Shown: positions 43,629 to 54,795 of the stretch, in pieces
Position numbering within the stretch: position 1 is the stretch's first letter
Layout: every line of letters starts with the position of its first letter
Assembly (NCBI GenBank): GCA_964019165.1
Contig: OZ025272.1
Location: 17,434,093 to 17,498,092, forward strand
Length of the DNA stretch: 64,000 nucleotides
Direction: 5' to 3'
DNA from: Mastigias papua
Taxonomy: Eukaryota > Cnidaria > Scyphozoa > Rhizostomeae > Mastigiidae
Notes under the pieces: generated by a model
Told to the model about the DNA's origin: nothing
Databases searched by the model: none
The model's input: only the letters and a program-made list of their open reading frames with translations
Made by a program: the position numbers and the translations under genes

Positions 43629-43799
43629 ATATGTGGTATCAGATCTTTCTCTACTGCTTAGCAACTACAGTTTTAATGCATGGATTAGCATCATTGCTTG
43701 CACTGAGAGCCTTACAGAGCCATAGAGTTGGCAGATACTTTCCGATTGTCATTGCTGTCATAGGATTATTGTATCCCTTAACTGGTGGCATTATTACAA
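43629..43799 (+). CDS. TMEM170 exon with first two membrane segments
   Basis: Acceptor TTTGCAG at 43622-43628. The exon starts with two bases of a split codon and ends with one base of a split Ser codon. Confidence 0.9.
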
Positions 43800-46700
43800 G
43801 TAAGGATACATCTGCCTTAAATTCATTGTTGTAGAGTCACTGTGTTCTTTTTTTATGTTACTCCTCGTGATTCTACCAGGTTATATATGATTGTATGATA
43901 TGATTTTGATTCTGTCAGATTGCATATGCTTCTGTCAGATTACACTTAATTCTGTCAGCTCAGGACTCATTAAAAGTACTTTAGTAGTCTGTTGGTACTA
44001 CAGAACTTCACGACAGCACGAAAAAGCGGCAACATTTTGTAGACATACTGAAAGCTTTTTTTCGTTGTCAGAGTGTGAAACTTTGAATAACGACCGAAAG
44101 GTGTACCGAAATATATGGCCAGCTGCGGATACACATGAATAATAATAATATAATAATAATAAAATTGTTTTTGTTTTTTTTTAAGTTGGCTTTACCATAG
44201 GTTAAACTAATTTAGACCAACTATTTACAATAATATGCACGAAACTGGTATAAAATGAAATTTTAAAAAGCGATGTTTTTTTTAATTACAAATTTTACAA
44301 TTATATTCCTCTCTACTCCAGCTTTTCATACATTTTCTAAATGAGCAGACGGAGGTTTTGCTTTTAATTTCATTCTCAAGGTAGTTCCATAATATACTGC
44401 CTCGAAAGGTTAAAGTGCAAGTGACACTATTTTTAAGAGAGCTATTTTTTTGCTTCTAAAGGAAGACTGTAGTGTCTTGAACTGTGCTACATGGTTTTGG
44501 TGGTTCGAAAATATCATTATGCGGAGAAAACGCACGCTTTGTTGTCGACCAACAGCAGCCATTGATATCCCTTCATCAGTGATGACTGACGTCACAGTGA
44601 GAACTCGTTGGCGAGGTCCAGTGGCAAGGTCTCATTTGGAAGCGGATCTTAGGAGTACGCACACCATCAAATGTTGATAAACTATATATCAGTCGATAGG
44701 TTTCACCCTCCCAAGTAAGAATCTGTAATAACATTTGCAGAATAATGCCGCATTTAGAAGTTATGACCTTTTTCATAGTAGGGCCTAGCACACGTTTCCG
44801 AAAATGTTAAATACATTGGAAGTGAAATTCCTACATAATGTATATACCATATGAAAGCAATCATCAGTATATCAAGAGTATGCAATAAAATCTGCCACTT
44901 TTAGGGTAGGGGTTGGGTGGAAGTTACACAGAATTAATCACTCCCCCAGATCACCGCCACCGCCACGTTTCGAAGATCACTGGAGGCATCTTTCGGCAGT
45001 TGTGTTTACCCCCCTAAATCTAGTTGTGTCACTTAACGCTTTAGTCTCATAGTCAGAATGTAACTAGTGTCGAGTACAGCTAAATTTAGGGGGTAAACAC
45101 AGATGTCGAAAGATGCCGGCAGTGATTTCTCAAAACGTTGGCAGCGAAGGTAAACATCTGTGAGTATGGAAAGAATTCATGTCAGATGAAAGGGCATATT
45201 CCACCACTCAGATAAAGCTGATGTTTACAAATTGCACAATACTTAGTTTTTCTGTTGGCAATAAGAAGGACTCCTACTACTGCCCCTTTATGGGTTATGT
45301 ACAAGACAGCGTAAACATACCAGTGGTAGTGACATGGTGGAGGCAGTGATCTGAGTGAGTGATTAATTCTGTGTAGCTTCCACCCAACCCCTACCCTAAA
45401 AGTGGCAGATTTTACTGCATACTCTTGATATACTGATGATTGCTTTCATATGGTATATACATTATGTAGGAATTTCACTTCCAATGTATTTAACATTTTC
45501 GGAAACGTGTGCTAGGCCCTACTATGAAAAAGGTCATAACTTCTAAATGCGGCATTATTCTGCAAATGTTATTACAGATTCTTACTTGGGAGGGTGAAAC
45601 CTATCGACTGATATATAGTTTATCAACATTTGATGGTGTGCGTACTCCTACAGTAATCGTATAGAGAACGATTTCTGCGTTCATCTGAAACTGATCTCAA
45701 GATACCTCTCCTAAAAACGATAAATGGCCAAAAGGCTTTTTCTTATCGAGGTCCAAAACTGTGGAACAGTCTAGAAAGAGCTACTAAATTGGCCCCCTCC
45801 TTGAAAACTTTTAAAGAACAGCTCTAGTCGGGAACCATTTTTTATTTAATCTTTACGTTCTCTTTTTATAGCATTAGTTTTATATATTGTAAATTATGTT
45901 AGTTAGTAAATTTATTTTGTTACTACTAGTATTAATTTCTTTTTTAGTTTTAAACAGGTCAGGTTGAAAAACATATTTGTATGAACCTTTAACCTGTATA
46001 AATATTATAAAATGAAAAATGAAATGAAATAAGATCCGCTTCCAAATGAGACCTTGCCACTGGACCTCGCCAACGAGTTCTCACTGTGACGTCAGTCATC
46101 ACTGATGAAGGGATATCAATGGCTGCTGTTGGTCGACAACAAAGCGTGTGTTTTCTCCGCATAATGATATTTTCGAACCACCAAAACCATGTAGCACAGT
46201 TCCAGACACTACATTCTTCCTTTAGAAGCAAAAAAATAGCTCTCTTAAAAATAGTGTCACTTGCACTTTAAACTGTCATTTCCATATCTAATAGTGTTGG
46301 TTTGAGGCAGCATTAGCAGGTTATTAGAGCGTAAATCATATCTACTGCTCTTTTCATATGATGAATATGATGAATAGTGCGTCTATATGGCCCTATGATT
46401 GGCCAATTAGCACCTTTTCACCATTGTTTCTTTGAAGAGTCGAAGTGAAAAAACGAACTCTTTTTGTTTACACAAGACTGGGTTTTGAGTCGGAATGTAA
46501 ACTGATTCCAAAGCAATTTATGAAAGAACGATCTCAAAAAACTTAAGTTAAAGGACAACCTTGCTTGCTGAATGATGCGAAAATTGCAATTTGTATATGT
46601 TTTGGCGCATTCTGGGTTTGTAATAAGATATTTTCTTATGACCGGAGCGCAGTTCATTTTAGGATGATTGTTTTTGCACGTGCGAGGTGGCTTTTCTCTT

Positions 46701-49700
46701 ACTGTAATGCTTTTCTTCCTGATACTTGTCGGAACATGTTGTTTTATTCTGTCTGCTAGCTTCTGCATAGTGCGTCCAACCTACCGAGCTTCACATCGGC
46801 ACGAAAATTCATAATCTACACAACTTGTTTGATTGGTAGAAACACTGTCTTTTATAGCAGATGGTAGCATGGCCCTAGTATTGTAGACTACACGGGGTCT
46901 CATTGCATAGAAAAAGGTTGTAATGGTTGTATTAATTTGGTTTCGAGACTTTGATAAAACTTTACCAATCCAGGGAAATTTTAGGTAAACCGGGTACATC
47001 TCAGGACCAAGCGGTTTTTCTGCTGCAATATTGGCTAGTTTTTGCTTAATACAAGAAAGATGGACATCTTCTGGATATCCGTTTTCAATGAACAGTTGTA
47101 TATTCTGTCAAGCTCTGAGCCTATTTTAGTTTTAGAGCAAATCAGAAGTGCCCTGTAAACTAAAGTTTTGATAAGGCTAATTTTTCTTGCTTTTGGACTG
47201 AAGGAACCAACTGATGTATTGCCCAGTAAAGGTTGGTTGCCTGCAAACGCTGGTAAGGAATCTAGTGCCCCATTTCTCCACCAATTCTGGGAAATTCAAG
47301 GAGCTGTTTTGCTCCTTCTCTCCTAGAGCTGGATGTGGCAGCTTGAGGTTTTCATGAAATTAGTCACAATCCAGCTCGGAACCAAAGATGAGAAAGTATC
47401 GTCCAAATGTCGAAAGTAGACACCTGGCTTTACGATATTGTCCAGAGGTTATCAAGAAGTCTGCTTCCATGAAAGCCACTAAGTCTAATTGCTTATACAT
47501 CTGGTTGTTTAAACTAAATTCCACTCCTCGCGTAGCAGTTAGCATCAATTCGTATTTAAATCACCCAGACGTTTATTGTCCCTATTTAAGTACAAGGACT
47601 TCTGTCTCACCCTTTTATGCTTTAATGTTATCTGTAAGTATTCGTGTAGAGGCTGTAGTGCTACTTATTCTGGTAATACATCTAGAAATCTTTAGATTCT
47701 TGGTAATGAGCACTTGGGTACTGGTAAGGAATGATTCCAAACTATCTTCTCCGAGTCCATCATCCATTTGGGACCATGTTGAGCAAACTGGACATATTGT
47801 GTCACTGTCTCAATGCTCAACAATCTTCTATTCCCAAGGTTCTCTTTTCCGTACTTTTTGGCATTCTTTTGTCCTTTCAATTGGTTTTTTTTCACCATTC
47901 CTTTACGCAATTCATAATTTTAAGTTTGTGCGTATCTGCACGTCTCGATTGAACATGTAATCTTACTTTCGATGGTCGGATCGTAATTTCTGACTGATGA
48001 TGACCGAGAAAAGGTCGAAACGTTTCATAGTATTGGCAAATAGGGATAGAGTTAAGTATGTGACGTAAGAACTAATGGGATTGTCGTTTATGGGAACTGT
48101 CAAGTAATATGTTTAGCAATTACATTTTTAGTTACTTTACCTTCCACTCCATTCATTCATTCATTCATTCATTCATTTATTCATTCATTCATTCATTCAT
48201 TTATTCATTGCGTGTTTTTCTACAGCTCATTGCCATCACTTCCTCTACGCTAACACTAAACTAACATCACACTGACATGCTATTGCGTCATAACACCTTC
48301 CTCGTTGTTTAAGTCTATTTTTATATTAGTTTTCCCTCAACTAACCTGGCCCTTCCTTTCCATCACAGATTTGGTTTATTTCATCGTTTTGAGTAATTCC
48401 GGGGAACATTTGTAAATAGCACGTTTAAATTGTAAGATAGTTAGTTGGTATTTACACTGGCAATGATCGTACGGAATAAAAACACATATCTCAAAATTTA
48501 TTGACGTAAATACTGCCAACGGAAATAAAGTCAAAACTACATCGGGTGAGATCGAACCTTTTAATTATATATATAGATCTTTAATTAGAAGTTTAGTCAT
48601 TCTACAAAGTGAAAATCAAGAATCACTAAATATGGAATTGTTGAATAATATGGAATTGCCAACCTAAGAGGTCATTCATTTATAACTCTGGGTACTGGGG
48701 CGGGTTAGAATCTACAAAATGGTCAGAAGTTTTACACCCCTGCAATTTTTGTGCAGAAAGTTTCATACTCCATTGAGAAATAAATACTAGGTTTCACACC
48801 CCAGCTGCTATTTACCCTGTAAGGATTTTAGGGTAGATTTCTTCATTGGTACTTTTAAAGTAGCAATTGCCACTTTCATCTACTTGAAAAGATCTCATAG
48901 AAAATGTGTTCTGCAAAATTACTTCCTGTGAAATATTGCAAGACTCTTTGTACAAAATATTGCAAATATCACTTTTAGTAGGATTTCTTTGCATAAGGCA
49001 CAGAAATGTTTTCAAGAAAAGTTGATTTATACTTGAAGCTTCATTTGAACATGCAGCTGGGATGTCTGCTAATAGGAGCGCTACTATAAAACAGTACACC
49101 ACAGAAAACTTACATCAGAGAAAAAATTGCTATTGTAGAAACTCAGGCAAATAGATACGTGTAAATACTGTGACCAATAGACTTCTGCAAATCATTAAAC
49201 TGATTTTTGTTCAGAGTTTGTCTTTAAAGGATTTCGCACCCCTCAAAAATTCTCCACAAAGTTTCATATCCCCAAATGTCCTTGGAAAAGTTTCCATACC
49301 TTCCCCAATTCTAGCCCGCCCAGGTACCCAGAGTTGTAAATGACTGACCCCCCTAAAGATGAAAATCTGAAATGTTAACTATATTTGTCATCAGACTCAC
49401 ATTCAATTGTATACCGATGGTATTTCTTGGATCATTGGGCAAGCAAGATCGTCCTTTCATTTAAAGGGGAAGTTCGGTCCAAAACTAAAACTTGATATGT
49501 TGTAGAGAATGTTGCAAAACCCCATGATCTGAAATATTTTTGCTCTTACTTGCGTACTTTTCCAGATATTCCAAGTTGTTTCTCGTCAAAATCGACCTCG
49601 TGTTAGGCCGCCATTCAAAACTTTTCGAAGCAAGGAAGTGGTTGTTGCACTGACGTCATCACGTTCAAAAACACACTAAATCCTAAGGTTCCGGTACTAA

Positions 49701-52700
49701 ACTATGTGTATTTTGAGAAGAATACTCTCGCATTTGTGACTTAAAAGCAACTTATTTTTACTACCAAGACCAGAATAAGAGTACATAATACTGAAGATAA
49801 AGTAAATTTTATAGTTGCGTGTATTTCAAAAGACAGCGATGTTGCAATTAGCTAAGTCAGGATAGTTAGTAGTACCCATAAATATCCACATAAATCTTTG
49901 GAAATGGACACTAGAGAGGAATATCAACATTTGGAGGTTGACTTTCATATCAAATAGGAATGTTCTAGTGATCGTGAAACCAAACGAAAGAGCAAAGACT
50001 CCACAGCGTAAGCAACAGTGAACACGAAAGACATGGTTAATTTGATAAAAATTAATTAAGTAGGGAAGTCAGCTCGTTAAATACGATCATAGGCAAAACA
50101 TATTTTGCCACTTTCAAAATTATAGAAAGAGAAAACATCGTTTCAGCAAGCCAAGAGGGGATAATTGAAATCTCAATATACATTACCCGCCAATTACTGA
50201 AATACCATGTGAGTAGAATTAGTTTTTGTACCCATTCAACTATGCATCCTATTGCCTAGCTATTATTTAGAGCAGTATCGCTGAATAGGAACATAGCTTC
50301 TTTACTTTGTACCTTCAAGGCGCAGGCAAATATGTATTTCAAAGTAAATACTCATATTCTTACATGCTTCATCTTTAGCTGGCTTTACTAATGACGGAAT
50401 AATTTTCGGGTATATGCAGGTAATACTTAAGGTACCAGCGCTTTCCTGCAAAATTGTAATTACATAGAATCTTTCATAAGTTAGATAAGATGTGATCTGC
50501 TGATTCTATCCAATTTTTTTTCGCTATCACGCTCTTTGCTACCTGTCAAAATAGGAGTTACGGTCAGGTTTTGTTACCGCATATTTCATCTAAAGGGTAT
50601 TCTCAATCTGGCATAATTGTAATTGTGTCTAAATAGTAAAAATAAGTTGTTTTTAGGTATGTATTCTTCTCAAAATACACATAGTTTAGTACCGGAACCT
50701 TAGGATTTAGTGTGTTTTTGAACGTGATGACGTCAGTGCAACAACCACTTCCTTGCTTCGAAAAGTTTTGAATGGCGGCCTAACACGAGGTCGATTTTGA
50801 CGAGAAACAACTTGGAATATCTGGAAAAGTACGCAAGTAAGAGCAAAAATATTTCAGATCATGGGGTTTTGCAACATTCTCTACTACATATCAAATTTTA
50901 GTTTTGGACCGAACTTCCCCTTTAAGTGCTTTGGAATCAGTTTAAGACTCAGAACCCAGTCTTGTGTAAACAAATAGAGTTCATTGTCTCATTTGGCCAA
51001 TCATACGGCTAACTGGACACATTATTCATCATAACACGTGTATCCACATCTGGCTATATATTTCGGTTCGTCTTTTGGTCGTGCTCAGACGTTTCATACT
51101 CTGGCGAGTTTCAGACGAAAAAGCTTTCCGTATGTCTAAAAAATTTTGTCGATTTTCGTGCTGTAGTAAAAGTACTCTGTGCGTGTGAGCTGAGATGTGA
51201 ACAACATTGTACCAGCAGATAAAACCAGGATGCAACTTATGTCATCTAGATAACGGAATAGGTAGGAAAATAAGACTTGCAAAATTGGAGACTTTCCTAG
51301 CTATTATCGAAAATGATACGCAGACATACTTATTGAAACAAATTTGAAGAAAATTGGACGCAAATATGCAAATATATAACATTGTGAACCGGGATGCAAA
51401 TATATAACATTGTGAAGTTGGAAGAATTGGTTAGGTCAATCGTAGGCTCGGTTACTAGCCGAGATTCACGCTGTTGGGAGAATCTTAGTACCTTTGAATC
51501 AGAGCTTTATCCGCTTCCCTATTTCCGATTGCTACCAGTTATATCTGTTTTGTTTCGTTCTTGTTAGCTATATTTAGCCTCCATTTATTCATTCATGCAA
51601 TCTGATGAAGAATATTTGGTATTTTGCTTGGTCTTCAAACTGCACTTATCGATAGGTTACCTTGCAACCATTTTTTGCAATTGGAAAGCCTTAGTCAATT
51701 AATAATTTGTCGTAGCGTGATGTTTACAGAGACGTTTTATTTAGGTCTGGTTGTTTCTAATAACTAAGAAATGGTAGCCATTGTTTTGTGACCTTCAAGA
51801 TCTTTATTAGTAGCCATTGCATCCCATTGACCTTCAAGAGAATGCATCATAGGCATGGTTTTGTGTTGACTTTTTAGGATCATGCATAACAAAAGTTGTT
51901 TCTAGGGGTTTATTCACCCGTTACATAACGCTGTAACGATCTTGTATCGTTGTGGGTTCTTTTTGGTAGCGGCAATTGAGGCAGCTATACATGTGTTATT
52001 AAGCCTAGGCCATATGCCTGGGCCTAAAGTAGATATGGCCCAAGAGAATCCTCACTAGATGTTTTCTCTAACTTCAATCATGAGAATCTGAATCAAACAT
52101 CAATACACAGAACATAAAACTAACACTAATTTGCACACAATACTACGAATCACAATACACGTTGACAGACTAACACATTTCCCGGAAAGGGTGTTCACTG
52201 ACAACACAACAGGGGACTTTACGAACACAACATGAACAGGAACATGAATATCAACAAACAAGTGACTTAAGCACACAACATAAAGAACCATGATTACAAT
52301 GAATGAATTAGATAAAACCCAACACGTTACACCATCCCCTCCCTTTTACGATGACGTTACTGACACTGAAGCTTCAAATGAAACTACACAAGACATAAAA
52401 GTAAAATGTTCAAAAACTTGCGATGGTCCGGAGACTAAAACTGGTAAGCAAAGGTAGTGCCTACAACATCGCTTCATATGTCCAGTTTCAAGGCAATGTC
52501 TTTGAAAAGAAAGTTTATAATTCTAATGAAGGCTTCCCGAAGCTCTTCTGCTGCAACCACCCATGGCCAGCCCACAATACCTCTATGTAATAAAAGTCTT
52601 GTCAAACCATTAGAATCTCCATAGCAGCGACGTTTCTCGTAAACGCTTGAATCAACAAGGCGATAACACCATGAACGTGTAACGTGTAATGAAAATCTTG

Positions 52701-54795
52701 AATTGGCTATCAGTCCACAAAGATCATAACGACTAAAAATGTTTATAGTTCGAACTAAAAATACCACATTGAAAACGAAATATCCCATTGACCATGACCT
52801 TCACGCCGCATAGCGTCGAACATTCATTGCCTACCACCATCCCACTCCTGTCACCAATTGTAACGATCTTGTATCGTTGTGGGTTCTTTTTGGTAGCGGC
52901 AATTGAGGCAGCTATACATGTGTTATTAAGCCTAGGCCATATGCCTGGGCCTAAAGTAGATATGGCCCAAGAGAATCCTCACTAGATGTTTTCTCTAACT
53001 TCAATCATGAGAATCTGAATCAAACATCAATACACAGAACATAAAACTAACACTAATTTGCACACAATACTACGAATCACAATACACGTTGACAGACTAA
53101 CACATTTCCCGGAAAGGGTGTTCACTGACAACACAACAGGGGACTTTACGAACACAACATGAACAGGAACATGAATATCAACAAACAAGTGACTTAAGCA
53201 CACAACATAAAGAACCATGATTACAATGAATGAATTAGATAAAACCCAACACGTTACAACGCGAATTTTTCCGTTTTTAAGACCCTTCCCCATCCCCTTC
53301 CCCATCGTAACACATGGCTTCACCCCCCCCCCATCGTTGCATAAGAAATCGAGTTACCCTCTCCCCTTTATACGTATTTTGTTGTTTCCTTTGTCAGTCA
53401 TATGAACATGCAAAGTTTACTTTCAGTCTGCTGTGAGACGAAAAGAGGTACATTAGGTTCAGGGAGTCCGAAAGGAAGGGAAATGTGAATATTTCTTCAG
53501 CCATTAGATCCACCAGCTCAGCCTGTGAGCCCGTCAGTTTTTTGCATTCTATTGATTTGCTCCACTTTCACCTTGATTTTGCTTATGCCTATGATATTGT
53601 TTCTAAAGTGATATGTAACCAACTGCCCAATCTAGCATTTTCATTTCTCTAGAACAACTGCTGAGCTTGGTTTCTAGGAGTGAGATTCTTAGTGATGGGA
53701 TCCTATGTTATTTCAATGTTAACGCATTTTGCACTTAGGCTCTACACCAGAGAATGGTGCACGTTAATAATTTTCAGTCCACAATGACTCTAATCTGTCC
53801 ATATCTGGGGCACTGCATATATGAACTGGCTGAGCAGCGTATCAGAAACATCAGCATCACTTCATCTTATCAAAGCGATTCTGGTTCATTGATGAAGATA
53901 GCTAACTTGAAAGCTCTCTTGCGTTACGTAACGGTACACTGTAAACCCTCACGCCCCCGTTTTCTCCGTAACGATTCATAACAAATCAGGGCACCCCTTT
54001 CCCTCTAGAGGCGCTACGTAATGGGTGAATGACCCCTTATAGTGACCTTCAAGACCATCCTTAATACTCCTTGCTTTGTATGAGCCTTGAAAAACATACT
54101 TACTAGTTTGATTTCTCAATATCGATACAAATTTGCTTAATTCTTCCGTGACCTAAGACTGCAGTTAGAAATAAAAGTATTCCATTGCACTTTTTCATAA
54201 GTACCTTGTGGTTTTCGCCGAGGGTAAATGTTCTTATTATTTTTACAATCTTAGGCTGAAATTTTCTTAAAGTAGTTCGTATCTTTTTAAGAGTGATCTT
54301 TCTACATATCTGAGAAACTACATACTGTATACAGTTTCAATGACTTTAACCGCACCACTACTTGAAACGAAACTAAAATTGCTGATCTTTATTTATAATC
54401 TCATCATAATTTGTTTACCAAATGAATATTGCTAGTTGAATTCTCATCTGAAGTTGAGCATGTTCTAGCAGCGTTCTCTTTTTTGCCGGAAATCGAACCT
54501 CAGTTTCCTTTGAAAGTATCTGTTATAGAAACGGAGCATACATTCCAAATTATTAACTTAGTTTATCTTTTAATTTTTTTATTAAGCCTTTCTGTTCTGG
54601 AACTCATTCCTCAAATTAGTTTATTTGAGAATTACATTACCTTTTTTCTATTTCCAATTTCCAGGTGCCCTTATTGCATGGATATACAAAGCAGCTAATT
54701 TCAAAATGGAAAGCTATTTTGCTTTTCTCTGGGGAGGTGGGCAAGCCTTTCTTCTTTTCATTGTCTCATTTACTCGAATTCTAGCAACATTATGA
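43629..54795 (+). CDS. TMEM170-family membrane protein, two exons seen, 5' incomplete
   Basis: Exons 43629-43799 and 54665-54795. The first encodes MWYQIFLYCLATTVLMHGLA followed by SLLALRALQSHRVGRYFPIV and GLLYPLTGGIIT, two hydrophobic segments around a short basic loop. The second completes a split Ser codon and encodes ALIAWIYKAANFKMESYFAF, GGGQAFLLFIVSFTRILATL and TGA. The MW-x-x-x-FLY start, the GR-x-x-x-x loop and the FxRILATL end are those of TMEM170A/B, small three-helix proteins of the ER and nuclear envelope linked to ER sheet shape. Donor AA|GTAAGG and acceptor CCAG|GT agree in phase. The intron is 10,865 bp and full of mobile elements. The N-terminal exon (about 40-50 residues in relatives) was not found. 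ATTAAA at about 54879 may be the polyadenylation signal. TMEM170A and TMEM170B cannot be told apart. Confidence 0.9.
43988..44140 (-). mobile_element. PLE-A terminal repeat fragment
   Basis: Reverse-oriented terminal repeat (GTCTGTTGGTACTACAGAAC ... GACCGAAAGGTGTACCGAAA). The hammerhead region at 44044-44077 has lost stem II and part of the core. Confidence 0.7.
44410..46270. repeat. Long imperfect palindrome (fold-back element)
   Basis: The left arm from 44410 (TAAAGTGCAAGTGACACTAT...) is matched in inverted orientation by the right arm ending at 46270. Outer and middle arms are about 530 bp and about 95 percent alike by eye. Near the centre (about 44960-45150) a shorter, more diverged inverted pair continues the symmetry. 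The right arm is interrupted by a LINE fragment (45650-46030). No transposase frame is visible. The outer arms read ITDEGISMAAVGRQQS in one frame, which may be fortuitous or derived from an older element. Confidence 0.88.
45650..46030 (+). mobile_element. LINE 3' end inserted in the palindrome
   Basis: Absent from the left arm, where CGTACTCCT and AAGATCCGCT are contiguous (inverted). The insert starts in the end of a CR1/L2-like ORF (PLLKTINGQKAFSYRGPKLW, then NSLERATKLAPSLKTFKEQL, stop), continues as a short 3' UTR and ends in AAAATGAAAAATGAAATGAA. No target duplication beyond an ambiguous A. Confidence 0.85.
46350..47395 (-). pseudogene. Penelope-like element (PLE-A): RT end, GIY-YIG domain and 3' end
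   Basis: On the - strand from about 47395: ELVEKWGTRFLTSV with a TFTGQYI segment (RT palm end), NGYPEDVHLSCIKQKLANIA, then PVYLKFPWIGKVLSKS, RPRVVYNTRAMLPSAIKDSV, and the GIY-YIG region YEFSCRCEARYVGRTMQKLA with DRIKQHVPTSIRKK, continuing to CNFRIIQQARLSFNL and the FVF-like end near 46430. Stops and frameshifts occur throughout. This is the longest coding remnant of PLE-A and ties its terminal repeats to the Penelope-like class. The terminal repeat itself is cut off at about 46350. Confidence 0.82.
47550..47960 (+). pseudogene. Penelope-like element (PLE-C), GIY-YIG remnant
   Basis: A degenerate GIY-YIG region in two frames: CKYSCRGCSATYSGNTSRNL and GNEHLGTGKE, then SSIWDHVEQTGHIVSLSQ (the family's helix with the GH pair). 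Frameshifted, with the C-terminus lost after YSQGS. A hammerhead-core-like hairpin follows at 47982. Confidence 0.65.
47982..48014 (+). ncRNA. Hammerhead-core-like hairpin after PLE-C
   Basis: CTGATGA, T, a GACC/GGTC hairpin, GAAACGTTTC. AAAC/GTTT could form stem III with C as the cleavage base, but no stem I partner was found. Confidence 0.35.
48150..48208. repeat. (ATTC)n microsatellite
   Basis: Tetranucleotide repeat with two ATTT variants. Confidence 0.95.
48669..49354. mobile_element. Inverted-repeat element of about 686 bp
   Basis: Left end AGGTCATTCATTTATAACTC with GGGTACTGGGGCGGGTTAGA is mirrored at 49308-49354 with a few mismatches. The interior has repeated GTTTCATA/CACCCC motifs near both ends and a - strand ORF in the middle. 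Confidence 0.65.
48812..49102 (-). CDS. Small ORF with signal-peptide-like start, inside an inverted-repeat element
   Basis: A 96-codon frame. Residues 1-19 (MVYCFIVALLLADIPAACS) look like a secretory signal with a small-residue cleavage site. The remainder is polar and has four Cys (C35, C47, C56, C80). It matches no family known to me. It lies centrally between the inverted repeats of a small element, so it is either captured host sequence or a chance frame. Confidence 0.25.
   Translation of the reverse strand: MVYCFIVALLLADIPAACSNEASSINQLFLKTFLCLMQRNPTKSDICNILYKESCNISQEVILQNTFSMRSFQVDESGNCYFKSTNEEIYPKILTG
49460..50925. mobile_element. TTAA-flanked inverted-repeat transposon (Kolobok/piggyBac-like, non-autonomous)
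   Basis: Both ends start AGGGGAAGTTCGGTCCAAAA (left direct, right inverted), and the inverted repeats extend about 260 bp to GTATTCTTCTCAAAATACAC. TTAA flanks each side. There is no transposase frame in the roughly 930-bp interior. TTAA targets plus AGGG ends suit Kolobok; piggyBac also uses TTAA. It is inserted in PLE-A, whose empty site is seen at 16917-16955. Confidence 0.85.
51095..51134 (+). ncRNA. Mutated hammerhead-like motif, PLE-A
   Basis: CATACT, CTGGCGA (core A changed to G), GTTTCAGAC, GAAA, AAGCTTTC, CGTATG (one stem I mismatch). Probably inactive. Confidence 0.4.
51932..52331 (-). repeat. LTR (3' LTR in element orientation)
   Basis: TGTAAC...GTTACA, 400 bp, same sequence as 52859-53258. 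Confidence 0.92.
52859..53258 (-). repeat. LTR (5' LTR in element orientation)
   Basis: TGTAAC...GTTACA, 400 bp. Followed on the - strand by the putative primer-binding site. Confidence 0.92.
54665..54795 (+). CDS. TMEM170 terminal exon
   Basis: Acceptor TTTCCAG. Encodes the third membrane segment and the conserved FTRILATL end, stop TGA at 54793-54795. Confidence 0.92.

Larger units (their letters stand above)
49435..51190 (+). mobile_element. PLE-A copy split by a TTAA-flanked element
   Basis: 49435-49465 (GGATCATTGGGCAAGCAAGA...) and 50922-51190 are the two halves of PLE-A coding end plus terminal repeat, as at 16900-17230. The coding end has stops. The terminal repeat contains a mutated hammerhead-like motif. 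Confidence 0.8.
51932..53258 (-). mobile_element. Compact LTR retrotransposon without coding capacity (TRIM-like)
   Basis: Two 400-bp direct repeats, 51932-52331 and 52859-53258, look identical along their length. Each begins TGTAAC and ends GTTACA. A 4-bp duplication ACGC flanks the element (51928-51931, 53259-53262). On the - strand, the 5' LTR is followed by ATTGGTGACAGGAGTGGG (a primer-site-like sequence starting with TGG) and the 3' LTR is preceded by AAAAGGGAGGGGATGG (a purine tract), so it is oriented on the - strand. The 527-bp interior has no gag, protease, RT or integrase, only a 104-codon frame (52474-52788) of unknown nature. It must depend on a partner for enzymes. Confidence 0.9.
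51905..54033. mobile_element. Possible inverted-repeat element hosting the LTR element
   Basis: Left GGGGTTTATTCACCCGTTAC (51905) and right GTAATGGGTGAATGACCCCT (about 54015-54035) are inverted and similar over about 27 bp. Short motifs such as CGTTACGTAACG recur inside. No transposase frame. Element type not determined. Confidence 0.4.

Noticed and set aside
44520..44620. CTGATGAAGGGATATC... on the - strand (and its mate at 46095-46140) as a hammerhead
   Set aside because: The GAAAC half of the core is not present in the right place and no stem II can be drawn.
52474..52788. 104-codon frame inside the LTR element as gag or another retroelement protein
   Set aside because: No zinc knuckle, protease or RT motif, and the composition gives no family.
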